A stretch of 9,438 nucleotides of DNA from Sulfurivirga caldicuralii (GCA_015661715.1 DQVN01000160.1:1-9438), one strand, 5' to 3'; shown: positions 1 through 8,053, counted from the first letter of the stretch. The notes: generated by a model from the sequence alone, not told the origin. A program made the numbers and translations.

Positions 1-279
1 CAAAAATTTAGGGGGACCCCTTCTACCTGGCAGCCTATCGAAACAGAAACGGATTTAATGCATATCTGCCGCCAGACAACGCATGCCTGGTTTATCGAAC
101 AGGCGCAAGGTTGGACGCTGTTTCACCATGCAGCGCAGAGGCTAGTCTGCGCCCTGCATCCTCAGCATCCCCCCATTGCGCGCACCGCCCACAACCAACT
201 GCCCAACAGTGAACAAAGCGCCCAGGTCAGTCTGCTGGCAGCGTCAATTACATTTGAGCCTGTCCAGCCCGCCTCCTAA
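1..279 (+). CDS. 3' end of an unrecognised open reading frame, cut by the left edge
   Basis: This frame is open from the first base to a TAA at 277-279, giving 92 codons with no stop. Its codons are of the kind used by the clear genes here (CTG, CAG, GCC, ATC), and no minus-strand frame stays open across the stretch, so a real gene entering from the left is plausible. An ATG lies at 58 but has no convincing ribosome binding site, so if the gene is real its start is probably outside the window. The encoded tail is rich in His, Gln, Ala and Pro, with no membrane segment and no motif I recognise. Against coding, 92 open codons can arise by chance at this base composition, and the likely fumC promoter overlaps its end. 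No function is proposed. Confidence 0.4.
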   Translation, partial: QKFRGTPSTWQPIETETDLMHICRQTTHAWFIEQAQGWTLFHHAAQRLVCALHPQHPPIARTAHNQLPNSEQSAQVSLLAASITFEPVQPAS

Positions 280-282
280 AAT
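254..282 (+). promoter_or_regulatory. Likely sigma70-type promoter of fumC
   Basis: A -35 hexamer TTGAGC (254-259; 4 of 6 consensus bases) is separated by exactly 17 bp from a -10 hexamer TAAAAT (277-282; 5 of 6). Transcription would start near 289, leaving a leader of about 24 nt that contains the fumC ribosome binding site. The -10 box overlaps the TAA stop of the upstream frame. This is prediction by eye; there is no experimental support. Confidence 0.5.
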
Positions 283-312
283 AGCGCCATCCACAGAACT
301 GAAGGAGATGAT

Positions 313-1692
313 ATGGCCACACGTATTGAGCGCGACGCGCTCGGCCCGGTTGAGGTGCCTGAAGAGGCCCTATGGGGCGCACAAACTCAGCGGGCGATCA
401 ACAATTTCCCCATCAGCGGCAAACCCATGCCTGCCGCTTTTATCCAGGCGCTGGCGCAGGTCAAGCGTGCTTGTGCCCTGGCCAACCAGGAACTGGGGCT
501 GATGGATGCGCCAACGGCAGAAGCCATTGTGCAGATGGCCGAACGTATCGCTGCGGGAGAATATCTGGATCAGTTTCCGGTGGATGTGTTCCAGACCGGC
601 TCTGGCACCAGCACCAATATGAATATGAACGAGGTGATCGCCAACCTGGCGCAGCGCGAACTGGGTGTCCAGCTACACCCCAATGACCATGTCAATATGA
701 GCCAGAGCTCTAATGACACCATTCCCACCGCCATCCATGTGGCGGCAGCCACATTGCTGCAGGATGAACTTCTGCCCGCGCTGACACACCTTATACAGAC
801 ACTGGAGGAAAAAGCGCAAGCGCTGGACGGTATTGTCAAGACCGGCCGCACCCATCTGATGGATGCCATGCCGGTGACCCTTGGGCAGGAGCTACGCGCC
901 TGGCAAGCACAGCTCGAAGATGTGCGCGCACGCCTCAAAGAAACACAGAAACGTCTGCTCCGCCTTCCTCAGGGGGGCACGGCGGTAGGCACGGGCATCA
1001 ATGCCGACCCCGCCTTTGGCCCAACGGTTGCCCGCCATCTGGCAACACAACTGGACCTGCCCTTTACGCCCATGGACAACTACTTTGTTGGCCTCAGCAG
1101 TCAGGATACGGCCCTTGAGCTGTCCGGACAGTTGAATGTGCTGGCCGCAGCGTTGATGAAGATTGCCAATGATCTGCGCTGGATGAACTCCGGCCCCCTG
1201 GCCGGTCTGGCGGAGATTCAACTGCCGGCACTGCAGCCGGGCAGCTCCATCATGCCCGGCAAGGTCAACCCTGTCATCCCTGAAGCCGTGGCCATGGTGG
1301 CCGCTCAAATGACCGGCAACCATATGGTCATCACCATCGGCGCCCAGTCGGGCAACTTTCAACTCAATGTGATGCTGCCCATGATTGCTGCCAATCTGCT
1401 AGAAAGCCTGAAACTGGCAGCCAATGCCATGGTTGTCTTGGCGGATAAGGCGATTGCCGGGTTTAGCGTCAATGAAGAGAACCTGAAAAAGGCACTGGAT
1501 GTAAACCCGATTCTTGTGACGGCGCTGAATCCTGTGGTAGGCTATGAGATTGGTGCGCGCATCGCTAAGGCGGCCTATGCCTCGGGGCGGCCCGTATTGG
1601 AGGTGGCCAAGGAGATGACTGACCTGGATGAAGACACCCTCAAGACACTGCTGGATCCGGTCAAACTGACCCGTGGCGGCACACCGCAATAA
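313..1692 (+). CDS. fumC: Class II fumarate hydratase (fumarase C)
   Basis: This 459-residue protein is the usual length for the oxygen-stable, iron-free fumarase that interconverts fumarate and L-malate in the cytosolic TCA cycle as a homotetramer. The three conserved regions of the fumarase/aspartase superfamily are present in order: GSGTSTNMN (96-104), TGRTHL (177-182) with the active-site His at 181, and the signature GSSIMPGKVN (310-319) with the mobile-loop Ser at 311 and the Lys and Asn at 317 and 319. HVNMSQSSND (126-135) matches the substrate-binding loop. The SSND and TGRTHL contexts resemble fumarase more than aspartase or argininosuccinate lyase. The start is set by AAGGAG at 302-307, with 5 nt before the ATG. 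It probably shares a transcript with the thioredoxin gene 33 bp downstream, since no terminator lies between. No irregularity is seen; aspartase is the only realistic alternative. Confidence 0.95.
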   Translation: MATRIERDALGPVEVPEEALWGAQTQRAINNFPISGKPMPAAFIQALAQVKRACALANQELGLMDAPTAEAIVQMAERIAAGEYLDQFPVDVFQTGSGTSTNMNMNEVIANLAQRELGVQLHPNDHVNMSQSSNDTIPTAIHVAAATLLQDELLPALTHLIQTLEEKAQALDGIVKTGRTHLMDAMPVTLGQELRAWQAQLEDVRARLKETQKRLLRLPQGGTAVGTGINADPAFGPTVARHLATQLDLPFTPMDNYFVGLSSQDTALELSGQLNVLAAALMKIANDLRWMNSGPLAGLAEIQLPALQPGSSIMPGKVNPVIPEAVAMVAAQMTGNHMVITIGAQSGNFQLNVMLPMIAANLLESLKLAANAMVVLADKAIAGFSVNEENLKKALDVNPILVTALNPVVGYEIGARIAKAAYASGRPVLEVAKEMTDLDEDTLKTLLDPVKLTRGGTPQ

Positions 1693-1725
1693 ACGAATAT
1701 TTAATACGCTAAAAAGGAGCCGAAC

Positions 1726-2097
1726 ATGGCTGTAGTCAATCTGAAAACGGAAGAATTTGAAAAATTTGTCCAGGACAATCCCATGATTGTGCTGGACTTC
1801 TGGGCGGAATGGTGTGGCCCGTGCAAGATGTTCGGCCCCATCTTTGAAAAAGTTTCCGAAAACCATCCGGATGTGGCCTTTGCCAAGGTGAATGTGGAAG
1901 AAGAGCAACAATTGGCTGCCATGTTCCAAGTCCGCTCCATCCCTACCGTCGCCTTTATGCGCGAGGGCATTGTGGTCTATGCCCAACCGGGCATGATGCC
2001 GGAAGAAATGCTGGAAGAAGGCATCAAGCAGATGAAATCGCTGGATATGGACCAGGTACGGGCCGATCTGGAACAGGCGCAGAGCCAGCAAGGTTAA
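1726..2097 (+). CDS. Thioredoxin-family protein with C-terminal extension
   Basis: The 123-residue product carries the thioredoxin active site WCGPCK (29-34; redox cysteines 30 and 33), preceded by the typical FWAEW strand, and the cis-proline loop SIPT (71-74, Pro73). Such proteins reduce disulfides of cytosolic partners, usually recharged by thioredoxin reductase. There is no signal peptide, so it should act in the cytoplasm. It exceeds the usual ~108 residues of TrxA because of an acidic, Gln-rich tail (about 104-123) that looks helical. It also lacks the common glycine-lysine turn near the end of the core. The start follows AAGGAG at 1714-1719, spaced 6 nt. It lies 33 bp after fumC, suggesting co-transcription, and its TAA overlaps the stop of the convergent CBS gene. 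The family is certain; whether it is the main TrxA or a specialised paralogue cannot be told. Confidence 0.9.
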   Translation: MAVVNLKTEEFEKFVQDNPMIVLDFWAEWCGPCKMFGPIFEKVSENHPDVAFAKVNVEEEQQLAAMFQVRSIPTVAFMREGIVVYAQPGMMPEEMLEEGIKQMKSLDMDQVRADLEQAQSQQG

Positions 2098-2729
2098 ACA
2101 TACAGCTCCAGGTGCGGCTCGGTGGCGAGCCGCGCAACAATATCCGACACAGTCACCATTCCTTCCAGTTGCCCCCCTTGACTGACCACCGGCAAGGTGT
2201 GGATCAGATAATCACTCATCACCCGCGCAGCGCGACGGATCAAGGTCTCCGGCCAGCAGGTTATCACCGGCGAGCTCATCACCTGCGTTACTGGCCAGGT
2301 CCGCACCCGCATCCGTTCATTTTCTCGCCACACATGCCCCATCAGATCAGTGACGGAAAGCAGCCCCACCACCCGCGCCCCATCCATGACCGGCAAAGTG
2401 CCAACCCCCCTCTCCTCAAATAAACGCCATGCTTGTTCCAAGGTAGCGGTCATCGGCAGGGTGATGACTGAAGTGCTCATAATCTCCCGCACCTCAATCA
2501 GCGGCTCCCCTCGCGCCTGAGCCGCCTCACGCACCTGCTGATAGGCCTTGCGCGCCTGCTCGATGCTCAGCGGCACCTGATGGTAACGGCGATCCATGGC
2601 CACTTGATTGGGATCATTCTCCGTCTTCTGGGTACCAGCCACCGGCGGAATAGGCTGTGCCTTGAGTGCTGGCAATGTGCTCTGCAGGCCCAAATAGGCC
2701 TGACCCTCCGGACTATAAACAACGAACAT
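2094..2729 (-). CDS. CBS-domain pair protein, possible adenine-nucleotide sensor
   Basis: This 211-residue soluble protein has two CBS domains, at about 78-135 and 145-203. Each ends in the motif Gly-hydrophobic-hydrophobic-Ser/Thr-x-x-Asp that binds the ribose of adenine nucleotides in many CBS pairs (Gly123 to Asp128 and Gly190 to Asp196). Before them lies a short N-terminal segment (about 1-50) and a predicted helix (53-73). No enzymatic, membrane or DNA-binding domain is attached, so it probably acts as a stand-alone sensory module on an unknown partner. The first ATG is chosen because the next Met (45) lacks a ribosome binding site, but the first is also preceded only by a weak GTGAG. 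The gene is convergent with the thioredoxin gene, overlapping it by 4 bp including both stops, and divergent from the cupin gene. The fold is confident; the ligand is inferred. Confidence 0.85.
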   Translation of the reverse strand: MFVVYSPEGQAYLGLQSTLPALKAQPIPPVAGTQKTENDPNQVAMDRRYHQVPLSIEQARKAYQQVREAAQARGEPLIEVREIMSTSVITLPMTATLEQAWRLFEERGVGTLPVMDGARVVGLLSVTDLMGHVWRENERMRVRTWPVTQVMSSPVITCWPETLIRRAARVMSDYLIHTLPVVSQGGQLEGMVTVSDIVARLATEPHLELYV

Positions 2730-2734
2730 ATCGG

Positions 2735-2740
2735 TATAAT
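2735..2740 (+). promoter_or_regulatory. Perfect -10 box TATAAT upstream of the cupin gene
   Basis: TATAAT matches the sigma70 -10 consensus exactly and lies in the 58-bp divergent gap between the CBS and cupin genes. No good -35 hexamer is found 16-18 bp upstream (the bases there read around ACTATA), nor is there an extended -10 TG, so the promoter may depend on an activator or be weak. Transcription would begin near 2747, about 41 nt before the cupin start codon. Confidence 0.4.
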
Positions 2741-2787
2741 CTCACAAGACTCTTGAGTAGTTTAACGGCTAAAGGAGAAAAAAAACC

Positions 2788-3060
2788 ATGTCAATCCAAC
2801 TGATCCGCAACCCGGATGAAGCCACCCTGAACCAGCTGGGCGTAACCAGTTGGCCCATCTGGGAAAAAGAGGTCTCTACCTTTCCATGGACATATGACAG
2901 CAACGAAACCTGCTATATCCTCGAAGGCCGGGTCATGGTCACACCGGATGGCGGCGAAGCTGTCGAGATTAAAGCCGGTGATCTGGTCACCTTCCCAGCG
3001 GGCATGCACTGTACCTGGGAGATCCTCGAACCGATCCGCAAGCATTACCGCTTTGATTAA
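2788..3060 (+). CDS. Small cupin protein (DUF861/Cupin_3 type)
   Basis: The 90-residue product is a single cupin barrel. It resembles the Cupin_3 (DUF861) group: a Trp-rich start (W22, W25, W34), the strand ETCYILEGRV (40-49), and the second cupin motif running from Gly64-Asp65 through Phe69-Pro70-Ala71-Gly72 to His74 and Trp77, closing with RKHYR. The paired histidines of the classical first cupin motif are absent, as is common in this group, leaving Glu40 and His74 as candidate metal ligands. It is therefore unclear whether it binds metal or is an enzyme; relatives have been linked to ureidoglycolate and ethanolamine metabolism, but nothing nearby supports either. The start is fixed by AAAGGAG at 2771-2777, 10 nt before the ATG. 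It is followed 117 bp later by the reductase-like gene on the same strand. Confidence 0.85.
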   Translation: MSIQLIRNPDEATLNQLGVTSWPIWEKEVSTFPWTYDSNETCYILEGRVMVTPDGGEAVEIKAGDLVTFPAGMHCTWEILEPIRKHYRFD

Positions 3061-3095
3061 CACGCACAGTCGGCGCCCCCCTTTATTTTGTCCAT

Positions 3096-3111
3096 GGTTC
3101 AACGGTTCAAC
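3096..3111 (+). repeat. Tandem 8-bp repeat GGTTCAAC x2
   Basis: The octamer GGTTCAAC occurs twice in direct, adjacent copies in the 117-bp gap between the cupin gene and the reductase-like gene. Spacing of 8 bp is not a full helical turn. It may be chance or slippage; a regulatory role is only a possibility. The rest of the gap shows no terminator and no clear promoter. Confidence 0.5.
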
Positions 3112-3177
3112 AAGCACGCTCAAAGAGATCCGAATTTACACAACAACCCGATTTGAATTACTCATTAGGAGGAACCT

Positions 3178-3951
3178 ATGCAATCTCCGATGGTCGTGAT
3201 AGGTATTGGTGAGCTGGGCAGTGTCTTTGCCCGCGGCTTTCTCAAGACCGGTCATCCGGTCTATCCCATTACCCGTCAGATGGATATGGCCGCTGAAGCC
3301 CAACAGATCCCCACGCCCGAAGCCGTGCTGGTAGCCACCGGTGAGGCAGATCTGCATCCCACCCTGGCGCAGGTCCCTGCAACCTGGCGCGACCGACTCA
3401 TTCTGCTGCAAAATGAACTGTTGCCGCGGGACTGGCAGCAGCATGAACTGGACAACCCCACTGTTATTTCCGTATGGTTTGAGAAGAAAAAAGGCATGGA
3501 CAGCAAAGTGGTGCTGCCCTCGCCCATCTGGGGGCCCCACGCCCAGACCGTCAAAGCAGCACTGGAAAGCCTGCAACTGCCTGCCTACATCGTGGACAGC
3601 CTGGCGGAGATGGAATACGAACTGGTGCGCAAAAACCTCTATATCCTCACCACCAATATCGCCGGGCTTGAGCTGCCCGAAGGCGCCACCGTTACCGACC
3701 TACGCAACAATCATGGTGAGCTGATGGATAAAGTGGCTCAAGATGTGCTGGACATTCAGCAGGCGTTGGTGGGCCATGAACTGGATCGGGCCCGCCTGAT
3801 GACCGGCATGCTGGAAGCCTTTGACGGCGATCCCGCCCATCGCTGCAAGGGTCGTTCCGCCCCCGCACGGTTAAAACGAGCCCTGGCGCATGCCGATCAA
3901 TACGGTCTGGCGGTGCCCACCCTGCGCGCCATTGCAGCGCGTCATCTGTAA
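3178..3951 (+). CDS. Ketopantoate-reductase-like (PanE/ApbA-type) Rossmann protein
   Basis: The 257-residue protein opens with a dinucleotide-binding strand and turn, VIGIGELG (7-14), with glycines 9, 11 and 14. LLQNELL (76-82) sits where ketopantoate reductases have their conserved Gln-Asn-Gly segment. A helix beginning near Lys152 with Asn160 eight residues on resembles the catalytic Lys and substrate-binding Asn of PanE. The C-terminal part is helical and ends in a conserved-looking Arg/Ala-rich stretch (226-256), as in the 6-phosphogluconate-dehydrogenase-like fold. It is shorter than typical PanE (about 300 residues), and the usual Gly after QN is replaced by Glu, so true ketopantoate reduction in pantothenate synthesis is doubtful. 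AGGAGG at 3167-3172 fixes the start with 5 nt spacing. A strong terminator follows at once. An unknown NAD(P)-dependent reductase is the safest call. Confidence 0.65.
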   Translation: MQSPMVVIGIGELGSVFARGFLKTGHPVYPITRQMDMAAEAQQIPTPEAVLVATGEADLHPTLAQVPATWRDRLILLQNELLPRDWQQHELDNPTVISVWFEKKKGMDSKVVLPSPIWGPHAQTVKAALESLQLPAYIVDSLAEMEYELVRKNLYILTTNIAGLELPEGATVTDLRNNHGELMDKVAQDVLDIQQALVGHELDRARLMTGMLEAFDGDPAHRCKGRSAPARLKRALAHADQYGLAVPTLRAIAARHL

Positions 3952-3953
3952 AC

Positions 3954-3990
3954 AAAAAGCCCGTCATTCTGACGGGCTTTAACCTTTTTT
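3954..3990. terminator. Bidirectional intrinsic terminator
   Basis: A perfect 11-bp stem, AAAGCCCGTCA (3956-3966) and TGACGGGCTTT (3970-3980), encloses a TTC loop. On the plus strand it is followed by six Ts (3985-3990) and lies just after the reductase-like gene. On the minus strand the five As at 3954-3958 supply the T-run, so it can also end transcripts of the DUF5335 gene, whose stop is 25 bp away at 4005. It therefore separates the two convergent transcription units. Confidence 0.9.
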
Positions 3991-4004
3991 GTCTCACTTT
4001 CTCG

Positions 4005-4346
4005 TTATTCGCTTGGCAACCCCAAAGGCTCACGCAGTTTAATGATATGCAAATGACCGTGGCCGCACTTGACCTCAATACTGTGTAGCCCCGTATCATC
4101 TTCATCCACTACCACCTGCTGTGGGTTGCGGACGTTATGCATCACTTTGCCATTGTCAATTTCTACGGTGAGTACATCATCTTTCGGATCATAGCTCATG
4201 CCCGTCATCGGCACCCACTCGCCCTCTACTTGGTCACCGATATCCAACCCGGCCACTTCAATTTCCACCAGGAAAGTCGGCATAATGCTGGAAAGATGAT
4301 CAAAATAATGCTGCCAATCCTCTTTCGCGATAATTCGTGTTGCCAT
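4005..4346 (-). CDS. DUF5335-family small protein
   Basis: I start this gene at 4346 (113 residues) because AAAGGAGG lies 6 nt before that ATG; an in-frame ATG at 4376 would add ten residues but has no ribosome binding site and sits almost at the predicted transcription start. The product resembles the DUF5335 family: it begins MATR, has an early Trp-x-x-Tyr-Phe helix (11-15), a VEIEVAGLDIGDQ strand pair (27-39), the hallmark SYDPKDDVLTV (51-61) and a closing LREPLGLP (104-111). It is acidic, cytosolic by appearance, and has no catalytic motif I can name. A HGHLH cluster (96-100) near Cys94 could bind metal, but this is speculation. Function is unknown. It follows serS on the same strand with a 113-bp gap, so serS read-through is also possible. 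Confidence 0.8.
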   Translation of the reverse strand: MATRIIAKEDWQHYFDHLSSIMPTFLVEIEVAGLDIGDQVEGEWVPMTGMSYDPKDDVLTVEIDNGKVMHNVRNPQQVVVDEDDTGLHSIEVKCGHGHLHIIKLREPLGLPSE

Positions 4347-4389
4347 AGTGCGCCTCCTTTCATTAAAAAGTCTCAAAGATATCTATTCT

Positions 4390-4417
4390 TTTATGGGTAT
4401 TTCTACAGTATTTTCAA
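4390..4417 (-). promoter_or_regulatory. Likely sigma70-type promoter of the DUF5335 gene
   Basis: On the minus strand TTGAAA (4417-4412; 5 of 6 consensus bases) is followed after 16 bp by CATAAA (4395-4390; 4 of 6). The region is conspicuously A+T rich compared with its surroundings. Transcription would start near 4383, giving a leader of about 37 nt before the ATG at 4346. The serS-DUF5335 gap contains no hairpin with a T-run, so this promoter may add to read-through from serS. Confidence 0.45.
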
Positions 4418-4459
4418 GCTGTTTGATTGGTCAAAACAGGCAAAATTTCAGGGAGCTCC

Positions 4460-6131
<1,672 letters not shown>

Positions 6132-7430
6132 TTAAGTGGGCCTCCGCTTTTTCGCAGAAGCCGCATCAAGCTGACGCAAATAAGCCAGCTTTTCACCGAT
6201 CTTCATCTCCAAACCACGGGGTACCGGCTGATAGTACTGTTTCGGCGCCATCTGCTCAGGGAAATAATCCTCCCCCGCTGCATAGCCCTCCGGTTCATCA
6301 TGGGCATAGCGATAGCCTTCATGGTAGCCCAATTCTTTCATCAACTTAGTAGGCGCATTACGCAGATGCATGGGCACCGGATGGCTGCCATGCTGCTTGA
6401 CATCCTGCATCGCGGCCTTGAAAGCCATATATACCGCATTGGATTTAGGCGCTGTAGCCAGATATACCACCGCCTGAGCCAAAGCCAGCTCGCCTTCTGG
6501 CGAGCCCAACCGCTCATAGGCTTGTGCCGCATCGATCGCTATGCTCAACGCCCTGGGATCGGCGTTGCCGATATCCTCACTGGCAATGCGAATAAGGCGA
6601 CGCGCCAAATAATGGGGATCCGCACCACCATCCAACATCCGCGCCAACCAGTAGAGTGAGGCATCGGGACTGGAGCCGCGCACAGCCTTATGCAACGCCG
6701 AAATCTGATCGTAAAAGGCCTCCCCACCCTTATCGAAACGACGCCAACCCGCCTGAATCACCTCCCGCACCGCCTGCTCCGTCAACACCCCCTGAGTAGC
6801 AAAATCGCTGGCCTGCTCCAAATAGTTGAGCAGACGCCGGGCATCCCCATCCGCCGCCTGCAACAGCAAACGCTGGGCCGTATCCGACAAACGCAAAGGT
6901 TGTTCCATTTCCTCGCTCAGGAGCGCCAGAGCACGGGTTAAAATTTTCATCAGCGCCGCTTCATCCAACGGCTTGAGCACATACACCCGCGCACGCGACA
7001 GCAAGGCGTTGTTTAACTCAAAACTGGGGTTTTCCGTGGTCGCGCCAATAAAAATAAAAGTGCCATCTTCCACAAAGGGCAAAAAGGCATCCTGTTGCGC
7101 CTTATTGAAGCGGTGCACCTCATCGACAAACAGCACTGTGCCCTCGCCGGTAGTGGCCCGGTGGGTTTGAGCCGCCTCAACAGCTTTGCGCACCGCCTTC
7201 ACACCATCAAACACAGCAGAGAGCTGGATAAATTGCAGCCCGACACAATCGGCAATCAGCCGCGCCAGGGTGGTTTTACCTGTACCCGGCGGCCCCCAGA
7301 AAATCATCGAGTGCAGCCGTCCCGAAACAAGCATGCGCGACAGAGCACGCCCCGATCCCAACAGGTGCGTTTGCCCCACGAATTCATCCAGACTTTTAGG
7401 ACGCAAGCGCGCCGCCAACGGCGCACTCAT
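6132..7430 (-). CDS. rarA: Replication-associated recombination protein A (RarA/MgsA), AAA+ ATPase
   Basis: The 432-residue protein is of the RarA/MgsA/Mgs1 family of tetrameric AAA+ ATPases that act at stalled replication forks and bind SSB. It opens with the family's RPKSLDEFVGQ (10-20), then Walker A GPPGTGKT (46-53), Walker B LFVDEVHRF (100-108), sensor 1 GATTENPSF (129-137) and LLSRARVY, which carries the likely arginine finger. The C-terminal half holds the tetramerisation region with SEDIGNADPRA and the HLRNAPTKLMK stretch near the end. These features distinguish it from RuvB and DnaX. Its ATG overlaps the lolA stop as ATGA (7427-7430), and crcB follows directly, so it lies within a tight operon. 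It is slightly shorter than the 447-residue E. coli protein, which is unremarkable. Confidence 0.96.
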   Translation of the reverse strand: MSAPLAARLRPKSLDEFVGQTHLLGSGRALSRMLVSGRLHSMIFWGPPGTGKTTLARLIADCVGLQFIQLSAVFDGVKAVRKAVEAAQTHRATTGEGTVLFVDEVHRFNKAQQDAFLPFVEDGTFIFIGATTENPSFELNNALLSRARVYVLKPLDEAALMKILTRALALLSEEMEQPLRLSDTAQRLLLQAADGDARRLLNYLEQASDFATQGVLTEQAVREVIQAGWRRFDKGGEAFYDQISALHKAVRGSSPDASLYWLARMLDGGADPHYLARRLIRIASEDIGNADPRALSIAIDAAQAYERLGSPEGELALAQAVVYLATAPKSNAVYMAFKAAMQDVKQHGSHPVPMHLRNAPTKLMKELGYHEGYRYAHDEPEGYAAGEDYFPEQMAPKQYYQPVPRGLEMKIGEKLAYLRQLDAASAKKRRPT

Positions 7431-8053
7431 TTGGGCAGCTCTCCCACCAGATCCACCCCCTCAGGGATGCTGAAAATAAACAGATGGGCCGGCACCGGCC
7501 CGTTGATACGCACCTGATCGAATTTAAGCCGGGTCACACGATCTACTGATTGATAGAAATGGATCGCCTTGAGCACATTGTCATCGGTCAAGCCCACTTC
7601 CATGCTCTGGAAAAAGGTCTCCCTTTTCGGCGTCAAACTGAACCACCATAACCCCTGATCCCCTTTGCCCAAAGGGCGCACATGGAATTGATCCTGCAAC
7701 GGCAAAGGATACAGCAACCAATTGAGGGGGATATCCTTGATCACCTTTTCAATGGGCTGAACGCTCACCTGATCCAACTCCGGATCCCATACCCATAACG
7801 CCCGACCATCCACCACAAGCGTTTGCGGCGCATGCCCATCCCCTTTGGCGTAGTGCCAATAGAGCTTACCGGGACGCTGCAGGGCCACACGACCTGTACG
7901 GATCTCTATCCCCATGAGCTCATCATCCCCCCGCGGCGTCTCCTGCACAAAGTGCGCCTGAAAAGTACGCAACTGCTCGGCAAACTGCAGGATATCCGCT
8001 TGCGCCCATGCACTCAGGCTGCTCCACCACAAAAGCAAAAACAAAAACCGCAT
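7427..8053 (-). CDS. lolA: Outer-membrane lipoprotein carrier protein LolA
   Basis: The product is the periplasmic chaperone that takes mature lipoproteins from LolCDE and hands them to LolB at the outer membrane. I start at ATG 8053 (208 residues), since AAGGAG lies 5 nt before it; a TTG one codon upstream is too close to that site. The first 19 residues form a signal peptide (hydrophobic FLFLLLWW, then SAWAQA) with cleavage after Ala17 or Ala19. LolA marks follow: FxAxFVQE (31-38), the RPGKLYWHY strand (60-68), LVVDGRALWVWDP (79-91) and a C-terminal FIFSIPEGVDL (192-202). The core is rich in beta strands and aromatics that line the lipid cavity. The ftsK stop shares one base with this ATG (TGATG), and the gene overlaps rarA by 4 bp. 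The length is close to E. coli LolA. Confidence 0.93.
   Translation of the reverse strand: MRFLFLLLWWSSLSAWAQADILQFAEQLRTFQAHFVQETPRGDDELMGIEIRTGRVALQRPGKLYWHYAKGDGHAPQTLVVDGRALWVWDPELDQVSVQPIEKVIKDIPLNWLLYPLPLQDQFHVRPLGKGDQGLWWFSLTPKRETFFQSMEVGLTDDNVLKAIHFYQSVDRVTRLKFDQVRINGPVPAHLFIFSIPEGVDLVGELPK

Noticed and set aside
133..152. Inverted repeat GCGCAGA/TCTGCGC with a 6-nt loop as a terminator
   Set aside because: No T-run follows on either strand and it lies inside an open frame, so it is probably chance.
570..1362. Two long minus-strand open frames inside fumC
   Set aside because: They are antisense shadows of a conserved enzyme; their products are Cys/Ser- or Gly/His-rich without domains.
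1399..2091. A 230-codon minus-strand open frame across the fumC end and thioredoxin gene
   Set aside because: It lies opposite two unmistakable genes, shows His/Phe/Leu-rich sequence typical of antisense frames, and has no family motif.
3136..3576. Minus-strand open frame of 146 codons opposite the reductase-like gene
   Set aside because: The plus-strand gene has an AGGAGG site, a Rossmann motif and a terminator; the opposite frame has none of these.
4347..4376. Upstream ATG extending the DUF5335 protein by ten residues
   Set aside because: The ATG at 4346 has a perfect ribosome site at 6 nt, and the family begins with MATR-like sequence; the extension would cover that site.
4451..4458. Palindrome GGAGCTCC just after serS as a terminator
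   Set aside because: Only 8 bp with no loop and no adjacent T-run; too weak for an intrinsic terminator.
7095..7517. Plus-strand open frame opposite rarA and lolA
   Set aside because: It is Arg/Pro/His-rich antisense sequence over conserved genes with no start signal.
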